A DNA stretch of 11,490 nucleotides from positions 1 through 11,490 of the forward strand of contig DATNNN010000143.1 of the NCBI GenBank assembly GCA_035601815.1, written 5' to 3'. Numbering within the stretch: position 1 is the stretch's first letter; every line of letters starts with the position of its first letter. Of this stretch, positions 7,047 through 11,490 are shown one piece after another. Below the pieces are notes generated by a model. That model was not told the origin of the DNA, searched no databases, and saw nothing but the letters and a program-made list of their open reading frames with translations. Both the position numbers and the translations under genes were made by a program. The stretch comes from DATNNN01 sp035601815 (GTDB taxonomy: Bacteria; Pseudomonadota; Alphaproteobacteria; Rhizobiales; Xanthobacteraceae).

Positions 7047-7511
7047 TCAGGAGATGGGGGCCCAGGTGCCGTCGGGCTGGCGGCAGGCGACGCCGCGGCC
7101 GGTCTGCGGGCGGCCCTGGATGTAGATGGTGTGGGTGTATTCGCGGCAGCGCTCGTAGCTTTGATAGGGATAGGGCGGACCCGCCACCACGGTGCCGTAG
7201 GCGCCGCGCCCGCGCCAAGCAACGGGGGCGCCGGGACCGCCGCCTTCGAGTGCGTCCATCTCGGCGGCATAGGCGCGGCGGCGATCCTCCTCGTCGAGGG
7301 CGTTGCCGATGGCGCCGCCGACAAGGCCGCCGATCACAGCACCCGCGACCACGCCGCCGACGCCACGGCCGGCGGCGGCGCCGATCAAGCCGCCGGTGAG
7401 CGCACCGAGGCCGACACCGGTTCCGGTCTTCGGTCCCGGGTCGCTAGCGCAACCGGCAAGGATTGCTGCCGCGAGCGCGGCGGCGAGTATTTTCGGCGTG
7501 GTGGACGACAT
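7047..7511 (-). CDS. Glycine-zipper lipoprotein, 17-kDa surface-antigen-like
   Basis: Predicted outer-membrane or periplasmic lipoprotein of 154 residues. A signal peptide (about 1-20) ends in the lipobox LAGC with acylated Cys21. A glycine zipper follows (about 30-70, repeated GxxxG spacing), as in 17-kDa rickettsial-type surface antigens and OsmB/SlyB-like proteins. A charged stretch (DEEDRRRAYAAEMDALEGG) and a Pro/Tyr-rich linker lead to a C-terminal domain (about 117-152) with two cysteines, C122 and C143, that could form a disulfide, ending ACRQPDGTW. The ATG at 7511 is preceded by a G-run (GGGGGG). Upstream open frame to 8048 is only feuQ read out of frame. It follows feuQ by 67 nt with no terminator between, and a strong terminator follows, so it is probably the last gene of the feuPQ transcript. 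The precise function is unknown. Confidence 0.85.
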   Translation of the reverse strand: MSSTTPKILAAALAAAILAGCASDPGPKTGTGVGLGALTGGLIGAAAGRGVGGVVAGAVIGGLVGGAIGNALDEEDRRRAYAAEMDALEGGGPGAPVAWRGRGAYGTVVAGPPYPYQSYERCREYTHTIYIQGRPQTGRGVACRQPDGTWAPIS

Positions 7512-7578
7512 CGAGCCCCCCGTTGGCGCATGCAAAGGTGCACGCAAGGGGCCCGAGGATTGGGGCGAAAGGTGGGCT

Positions 7579-8946
7579 TCACGCCGCCGGCAGCACGAGC
7601 TCGGCGCGCAAGCCGCCGATTGGTGCGGTGCCGAGCACAAGTTTTCCACCGTAGAGCGTGGCGAGATCGACGACGATGGAGAGCCCGAGGCCAGAGCCGG
7701 GCTTGGTCTCGTCGAGGCGGCGGCCGCGTCCGGGGAACGCCTCGCGCGCCTCCGGCGGCAGGCCCGGCCCGTCGTCGTCAACCACCACGCGGAAGAACGG
7801 TCGATTCGCTTCGCCGTCATGCTTGGCGAGGACTTCGATGTCGACGCGGCCGTTCGCCCACTTGCAGGCGTTGTCCACGAGGTTGCCCAGCATCTCCTCG
7901 AGGTCCTGTTTCTCGCCGGGGAAGAGGACGCCGTCCGCCGTGCGCGCCGAGATGGCGAGCGCGCGGTCGTGGTGGATCTTCTCCATGGTGCGGGCGAGGC
8001 CGTCGACCACCGGCGACACCTCGCTGACGGTGGAAGCGAGCGCGGCACGGGCGACGATGCGGGCCCGCTCCAAATGCCGCTGCACCTGGTCGTGCATGAC
8101 GCCGACCTGGTCGCGCACCTTGTCGGCGAGCGCGTCGTCGCGGCCGGTGGCCTCGTTGCGCAGCACCGACAGCGGCGTCTTCAGCGCGTGCGCGAGGTTG
8201 CCGACGTGGGTGCGGGCGCGCTCGACGATGACGCGGTTCGACTCGAGAAGCTCGTTCACCTCACGCGCCAGCGGCGCGATCTCCTGGGGAAAGGCGCCCT
8301 CCAGCCGCTCGGCGCGGCCGGAGCGGATCTCGGCGATGGCGTTGGATAGGCGATCGAGCGGGCGCAGGCCGAAGCGCACCTGGAACCACACAGTAGCGAC
8401 GAAAGCGAGACAGATGACGCCGAAAGTGATGAAGAGCGAGTCGTTGAAGTCGCTGATCTCGTCTTCCAGCTCGAAGGCGTCGGCGGCGACCGTCACAATG
8501 TAGCGGCCGTCGTCGCCGAGCTCGACCGTGCGCTCGATCACGCGCAGGCGCTGGCCCTCAGGGCCGTCCACGTACGCCTCGCGTTGCGCCCCCGGCCGGC
8601 TGGTGCCCGTTTGCTCGAGGCGAGGCAGGCCGGTGTCGGGCAGGGACTTCGAGCGCTTGACCTCGGTGCTGTCGCCGCTCTGGCGGATGAGCTGCCAGTA
8701 CCACCCGGACAGCGGCACATCGAAGAGCGGCTCGCCGAGCGCCGCGGGTTCCGGCAGCGTGCCGGAGGGGGCATTGGCCACATCGGACACGAGGGTCTTC
8801 AGAAAGACGTTGAGCCGCCGGTCGAACGAGCGCTCGATCGAGGAGCGGTAGATCGTCGACAGGAACAGGCCGATGAGCATCAGCACCACGATCGAGACGG
8901 CGGTCGCGGTGAGGAACAGGCGCTGCGCGAGCGAGCTAACGTACAT
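7579..8946 (-). CDS. feuQ: Sensor histidine kinase, FeuQ-like
   Basis: Inner-membrane sensor kinase of 455 residues that should phosphorylate FeuP. TM1 is about 11-33, the periplasmic sensor domain about 34-167 and TM2 about 170-190. HAMP follows (about 190-245, FGLRPLDRLSNAI). The H-box has H253 in NLAHALKTPLSVLRNE. The ATPase domain has the N box (LVDNACKWA, N359), G1 box (VVDDDGPGLPP) and G2 box (GSGLGLSIV, about 417-425). All catalytic motifs are intact. The ATG at 8946 overlaps feuP by 11 nt; an upstream in-frame start at 8979 would lie deeper in feuP and delay TM1. The name rests on family resemblance plus position upstream of ccmIEFH-degP as in S. meliloti, where FeuPQ activates ndvA (cyclic glucan export). 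The kinase call is certain; orthology is probable. Confidence 0.85.
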   Translation of the reverse strand: MYVSSLAQRLFLTATAVSIVVLMLIGLFLSTIYRSSIERSFDRRLNVFLKTLVSDVANAPSGTLPEPAALGEPLFDVPLSGWYWQLIRQSGDSTEVKRSKSLPDTGLPRLEQTGTSRPGAQREAYVDGPEGQRLRVIERTVELGDDGRYIVTVAADAFELEDEISDFNDSLFITFGVICLAFVATVWFQVRFGLRPLDRLSNAIAEIRSGRAERLEGAFPQEIAPLAREVNELLESNRVIVERARTHVGNLAHALKTPLSVLRNEATGRDDALADKVRDQVGVMHDQVQRHLERARIVARAALASTVSEVSPVVDGLARTMEKIHHDRALAISARTADGVLFPGEKQDLEEMLGNLVDNACKWANGRVDIEVLAKHDGEANRPFFRVVVDDDGPGLPPEAREAFPGRGRRLDETKPGSGLGLSIVVDLATLYGGKLVLGTAPIGGLRAELVLPAA

Positions 8947-9607
8947 CGGCCGGCGGGCTGAGCAGGTAACCGAGGCCACGCACGGTCTGGATCATGTCGT
9001 TGCCGAGCTTCTTGCGCAGGCGGCCAACGAACACTTCGATGGTGTTGGAATCGCGGTCGAAGTCCTGATCGTAGAGGTGCTCGACGAGCTCGGTGCGCGA
9101 CACCACGCGCCCGATGTGGTGCATCAGGTAGGCGAGCAGCCGGTACTCATGCGAGGTGAGCCGCACCGGATTGCCGTCGACCGAGACGCGGCCCGAGCGG
9201 GTGTCGAGGAGAAGCGGCCCGCAGGTGAGCTCGCTCGTGGCGTGGCCGGAGGCGCGCCGCAGCAGCGCGCGCAGGCGCGCGAGCACCTCCTCCATGTGGA
9301 AGGGCTTGGCCACGTAGTCGTCGGCGCCCACGTCGAAGCCCTGCACCTTGTCGGACCAGCGGTCGCGGGCGGTGAGCAGGAGTACAGGAACCTTCGAGCC
9401 GCCGCGGCGCCATGACTCCAGGACGGCGATGCCGTCCATCTTGGGCAGGCCGAGGTCGAGCACGACGGCGTCGTAAGGCTCGTTCACGCCGAGGAAATGA
9501 CCCTCCTCGCCGTCGAACGCGCGGTCGACGGCGTAGCCGGCGTCCGTGAGCGCGGTGACGAGCTGGCGGTTGAGATCGGGATCGTCCTCGACGACCAGAA
9601 GGCGCAT
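8936..9607 (-). CDS. feuP: OmpR-family response regulator, FeuP-like
   Basis: Two-component transcription factor of 223 residues. The receiver domain has D8/D9, phosphoacceptor D51 (AVVLDLGLPKMDG), T79 (VLLLTARD) and K101 (DDYVAKPFHMEEVLAR). The winged helix (about 128-217) includes LTSHEYRLLAYLM and recognition region SNTIEVFVGRLRKKLG, ending in IQTVRGLGYLL. The sequence type is PhoP/FeuP-like. The ATG at 9607 gives the canonical MRLLVVEDD start, but the 12 nt before it (ACAAACTCTCCC) contain no Shine-Dalgarno sequence, so initiation may be weak or leaderless. It heads the unit feuP-feuQ-lipoprotein; feuQ begins within its last codons. The S. meliloti small inhibitor gene feuN, which I recall as lying just upstream, has no recognisable counterpart here. 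Confidence 0.85.
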   Translation of the reverse strand: MRLLVVEDDPDLNRQLVTALTDAGYAVDRAFDGEEGHFLGVNEPYDAVVLDLGLPKMDGIAVLESWRRGGSKVPVLLLTARDRWSDKVQGFDVGADDYVAKPFHMEEVLARLRALLRRASGHATSELTCGPLLLDTRSGRVSVDGNPVRLTSHEYRLLAYLMHHIGRVVSRTELVEHLYDQDFDRDSNTIEVFVGRLRKKLGNDMIQTVRGLGYLLSPPADVR

Positions 9608-9611
9608 GGGA

Positions 9612-9644
9612 GAGTTTGTATCCCGCGAGTCGGGCGGGAGTTTG
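9612..9644. promoter_or_regulatory. CAAACTC direct repeat just upstream of feuP
   Basis: The heptamer GAGTTTG (CAAACTC on the feuP strand) occurs at 9612-9618 and again at 9638-9644, 26 bp apart, beginning 5 nt upstream of the feuP ATG. Each copy is followed by C or T residues (CAAACTCCC and CAAACTCTCCC). OmpR-family regulators often bind paired direct repeats in their own promoters, so autoregulation is possible. The spacing is larger than the usual 10-11 or 21-22 bp, so this is a weak candidate. Confidence 0.25.
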
Positions 9645-9689
9645 CCAGCGGCAGGAGCCGCGGTCGAGGAAGAAAATGGTGTTGATGCA

Positions 9690-9704
9690 ATTGGTTAATT
9701 CAAT
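9690..9704. promoter_or_regulatory. 15-bp pseudo-palindrome in the AT-rich patch upstream of feuP
   Basis: ATTGGTTAATTCAAT has mirrored ends ATTG/CAAT and lies 83-97 nt upstream of the feuP ATG, in the most AT-rich patch of a GC-rich window. On the feuP strand it contains TTGAAT, a passable -35-like hexamer, but no matching -10 is obvious. It could be an operator or promoter part. It also overlaps the very end of a decayed coding frame. Confidence 0.3.
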
Positions 9705-9864
9705 GACGCTTGCTACAGGCGCGCGCCTGGTCGCGCAGCGATAACCACTCCGAGATCGCGGATTACGTCGCCGACGCCGGCGGCAGGGCGCGGAGCTCCG
9801 TGCCAAGCCGCGCCTGAAAATCACGGTCGCGCGCGACGGTTACCGGGCACACCGCGATCGTCAC
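9700..9864 (-). pseudogene. Broken small phage-type protein (spanin/Rz1-like C-terminus)
   Basis: The minus frame from GTG 9864 encodes 33 residues (containing VCPVTVARDRDFQARL and ELRALPPASAT) up to a TAA at 9763-9765. The same frame continues for 20 codons, SAISEWLSLRDQARACSKRH, to a TGA at 9700-9702. Read across the TAA, the pattern Cys-Pro ... R-D/A-F-Q-A-x-L ... E-L-x-A-L-P-P ... LRDQARAC resembles small accessory proteins of alphaproteobacterial prophages, some annotated as Rz1-like or spanin-like. There is no signal peptide or lipobox upstream, so the 5' part is also lost. I read it as a remnant with a nonsense mutation. The family match is from memory and is weak. Confidence 0.35.
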
Positions 9865-9922
9865 GGGCTTGGCCTCGTCGGGCGTGCCCAGCGCGGGATC
9901 GCGGCGCCCTCGGTCGAGCTCA

Positions 9923-10024
9923 TCACCTGGAGATTGTCGAGACGCGGGCCACCGCCGCGCGCGCCGCCGCCTCGGCAAGCGAAAGCGGCTCGCTCGCCGG
10001 CGCCTCAAGGAGGATCGCGGCCAT
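9923..10024 (-). pseudogene. Fragment of a phage/GTA head-tail connector-like gene
   Basis: A 33-codon minus-strand frame starts at ATG 10024. Its first 19 residues, MAAILLEAPASEPLSLAEA, match the characteristic opening of gp6-like head-tail connector proteins (phiE125 gp8 type) found in HK97-like prophages and alphaproteobacterial gene transfer agents, which usually go on as LAEAKAHLRV. Here the sequence instead continues AARAAVARVSTISR and stops at 9923-9925. A real connector has roughly 180-200 residues, so nearly all of it is missing, possibly through an internal deletion. No good ribosome binding site is visible. It lies close to another phage-like fragment on the same strand, which supports a decayed element. 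A chance short frame cannot be ruled out. Confidence 0.35.
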
Positions 10025-10088
10025 GATTGGACTTTCGGCAGTTGACAGGAAGCGCCGGCCCCGGCACGCCTCGATTGACGGAGGCGGT

Positions 10089-10832
10089 ATGAGACGGCGT
10101 GCGTTGGCAATCGTTCTCGCGGTAGCGGCGTTCGCTACGCCGGCGTCGGCAATCGTTGGCGGCAGCCCGAACGAGCGCGCCGAGCCCTACACCGTGCTCA
10201 TCGTCTCGAACGGGCGCGGCTCGATCTGCTCGGGCACGGCCATCGGCCGCAACCTCGTGATCACCGCCGCCCACTGCGTGATGCGGCCGGCGGACTACGC
10301 GATCGTGCGCAAACTCTCCGGCACCCAGCACCTCGTGCCGGTCGCCCGCGTCGTGCTGCACCCGCGCTTTAGCGCGGACTCCTTCCGCACCCGCAAGCCG
10401 ACGCCGGATCTGGCGATCCTGAAGACGGCGCTGCCGCTGCCGCAGACGCTCCGGCCCGCGGCGCTCGCCTACGAGGATTCGCTGCCGCGGCCGGGCGACC
10501 GCTTCCTCATCGCCGGCTGGGGCCAGGGGGTGGAGGGCGACGACGGCTCGGTCGGCATCCTGCGGACGCTGTCGCTGCCGGCGGTGGGCACCACCGGCGG
10601 CATCATGGTGCGGCTCTCGGCGGGAACGCGTGGCGGCTCGTGCGACGGCGACTCGGGCGGTTCGGTTTTCCGCGAAGGAGGCCGCGGCCTCGAGCTCGCC
10701 GGCGTCATCGGCTGGGCCACGGGGGCGGGCGGCCGGAGCTGCGGCGCCGTCACCGGCGCCACGCTCATCGGTATCCACAGCCAATGGATCGCGGAGGCCG
10801 CGAAGAGCCTCGGCGGCCGGCTCGGCGAATAA
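10089..10832 (+). CDS. Secreted trypsin-family serine protease (S1), first of a pair
   Basis: Exported chymotrypsin-fold protease of 247 residues. A Sec signal peptide (MRRRALAIVLAVAAFATPASA, with a typical ASA end) is followed at once by I22-V-G-G, the canonical mature N-terminus of S1 proteases. The triad is complete: H62 (ITAAHC), D107 (PDLAILK) and S189 (CDGDSGGS). D188 can pair with the new Ile22 N-terminus. Cysteines C47/C63 and C185/C218 suit two conserved disulfides. The S1 position six before the catalytic Ser is Gly183, not Asp, so Arg/Lys specificity is unlikely. GDSGGS replaces the commoner GDSGGP. The ATG at 10089 has GGAGG 4 nt upstream; an earlier in-frame ATG at 10023 would put 22 charged residues ahead of the signal peptide. 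A second protease gene follows after 62 nt. Substrate unknown. Confidence 0.92.
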   Translation: MRRRALAIVLAVAAFATPASAIVGGSPNERAEPYTVLIVSNGRGSICSGTAIGRNLVITAAHCVMRPADYAIVRKLSGTQHLVPVARVVLHPRFSADSFRTRKPTPDLAILKTALPLPQTLRPAALAYEDSLPRPGDRFLIAGWGQGVEGDDGSVGILRTLSLPAVGTTGGIMVRLSAGTRGGSCDGDSGGSVFREGGRGLELAGVIGWATGAGGRSCGAVTGATLIGIHSQWIAEAAKSLGGRLGE

Positions 10833-10894
10833 TCCAGGGCTTCCCTCCCGCGCGTGCGCCGGTAAGATCGGATTCGGATCCCGCGGGGGCGCCG

Positions 10895-11490
10895 ATGACT
10901 GTACGCTTGAATTTCACCTGGCCGCTGGTCGCGGCCGGGGCGCTGATCGCGGCGTCGCCGGCGCTCGCCATGATCAACGGCTCGCCCTCGGGGCTCGCCG
11001 GCCACACGGTGCGCATCTTGTCCGTGGCGGGCACGGCGGTGTGCACCGGCGTTGCCATCGGCCCGCGCCACGTGGTCACGGCGCGGCACTGCTACGGCGG
11101 CTCGCGCTCGGTCGCGGCCGCGGGCAAGCGCATCCGCATCGCGGGCGCCGGCGTAAGCGCGGCCGGGGTCAGCGTGCGCGGCGACGCGATCGTGCTCACG
11201 CTTGCGGAGCCCCTGCCGCCGGAGATCACGCCGCTTGCGGTCGGCCCGGGCGAAGGCCCGTTCATCGCCGCCGGCTACGGCACGAGCGTCGAGGCCCAGC
11301 GCAACCTCGGCGCCAGCTTGCAGGAAGCGACGCTGGTGCCGGCGCAGGGCAACACCCTGGTCGATCCCAGCCGCAACAGCTCGATCAGCGCCAGCGCCTG
11401 CTACGGCGACTCGGGCGGGCCGGTGGTGCGCCGCGGCGCCACGGGCTACGTGCTCGTCGGCGTCATCACGCGGGCGTCGCACCCGAGCCC
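10895..11490 (+). CDS. Secreted trypsin-family serine protease (S1), second of the pair (3' end beyond window)
   Basis: The first 198 residues of a second exported S1-type protease. The signal peptide (about 1-25, ending SPALA) is followed by MINGSP rather than a free IVGG-like start. The triad is present: H65 in the unusual TARHC (normally TAAHC), D97 in RGDAIVLTL and S173 in CYGDSGGPVV. C50/C66 suit the His-loop disulfide. The S1-pocket position six before the Ser is Ser167, as in chymotrypsin-like enzymes. The domain between His and Asp is shortened compared with the first protease. The ATG at 10895 is preceded by a G-rich stretch (GCGGGGGCGCCG). No terminator separates the two genes, so they may be co-transcribed. 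Divergence between the copies suggests an old duplication or independent acquisition. The window ends near the third beta-barrel strand of the C-terminal lobe. Confidence 0.9.
   Translation, partial: MTVRLNFTWPLVAAGALIAASPALAMINGSPSGLAGHTVRILSVAGTAVCTGVAIGPRHVVTARHCYGGSRSVAAAGKRIRIAGAGVSAAGVSVRGDAIVLTLAEPLPPEITPLAVGPGEGPFIAAGYGTSVEAQRNLGASLQEATLVPAQGNTLVDPSRNSSISASACYGDSGGPVVRRGATGYVLVGVITRASHPS

Larger units (their letters stand above)
9608..10088. other. Gene-poor interval between feuP and the protease pair
   Basis: These 481 bases contain no intact gene that I can support. From left to right they hold the feuP leader with a CAAACTC direct repeat (9612-9644), an AT-rich patch with a 15-bp pseudo-palindrome (9690-9704), two decayed minus-strand coding fragments of phage type (9700-9864 and 9923-10024), and the leader of the first protease gene, ending in GGAGG at 10080-10084. 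A TTGACA hexamer occurs at 10042-10047, but no plausible -10 box follows at 16-18 nt. Confidence 0.6.

Noticed and set aside
7047..8048. N-terminal extension of the lipoprotein frame into feuQ
   Set aside because: The first part is feuQ read out of frame. The lipobox-containing signal peptide requires the ATG at 7511.
9484..9690. 68-codon minus-strand frame overlapping the start of feuP, tested as a FeuN counterpart
   Set aside because: It has no signal peptide and no ribosome binding site, and most of it is feuP out of frame, rich in Ser, Arg and Pro.
10042..10047. Perfect TTGACA -35 hexamer upstream of the first protease
   Set aside because: No TATAAT-like hexamer occurs 16-18 bp downstream (the region is CACGCCTCG), so I do not call a promoter.
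10469..11482. Long open frame on the minus strand opposite both proteases (337 codons)
   Set aside because: Arg/Ala/His-rich shadow. Both plus-strand protease genes have intact catalytic motifs and signal peptides.
1..11490. tRNA, rRNA, CRISPR array, intact insertion sequence
   Set aside because: Looked for and not seen: no spaced identical repeats, no cloverleaf-like sequence with a TTCGA-type T arm in the gaps, and no transposase motifs.

Overview
The window is GC-rich DNA of an alphaproteobacterium, most likely of the order Hyphomicrobiales (Rhizobiales). The main reason is gene order. An OmpR-type regulator and kinase resembling FeuP/FeuQ, then ccmI-ccmE-ccmF-ccmH (rhizobial cycHJKL), then degP, then a second regulator and kinase, is as I recall it the arrangement around the cyc genes of Sinorhizobium meliloti and relatives. 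The genus cannot be read from the sequence.

Layout. Everything from base 1 to about 9607 is on the minus strand, so transcription runs from right to left. Read in that direction: (1) feuP (9607-8936), feuQ (8946-7579, overlapping feuP) and a glycine-zipper lipoprotein (7511-7047), closed by a strong intrinsic terminator (7030-6991). (2) The cytochrome c maturation operon ccmI (6873-6049), ccmE (6052-5612), ccmF (5615-3639) and ccmH (3635-3162), packed with ATGA overlaps or a 3-nt gap, followed 75 nt later by the periplasmic protease degP (3086-1569) and a second intrinsic terminator (1510-1471). (3) A second OmpR-family regulator (1404-724) and its kinase (740 to beyond base 1), joined by a 17-nt overlap. 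The kinase is cut by the window edge just before its expected phosphoacceptor histidine.

Right of feuP is a non-conserved patch (9608-10088). It holds the feuP upstream region and what look like eroded phage or gene-transfer-agent fragments on the minus strand. After it, on the plus strand, come two tandem secreted serine proteases of the trypsin family (10089-10832, and 10895 to the window end).

How it fits together. The core block concerns the cell envelope. CcmI/E/F/H carry out heme delivery, apocytochrome handling and ligation on the periplasmic side. DegP does periplasmic protein quality control. Two two-component systems flank this block and probably sense envelope conditions. FeuPQ in S. 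meliloti controls ndvA, which exports cyclic glucan. The small lipoprotein in the feuPQ unit is a candidate envelope partner. The trypsin pair is the accessory part. The first has the canonical IVGG mature N-terminus directly after its signal peptide, so it may need no propeptide cleavage. I found no tRNA, rRNA, CRISPR array or intact insertion sequence. I did not find a convincing new multi-gene system; the phage remnant, the protease pair and the feuPQ-linked lipoprotein deserve the most attention.
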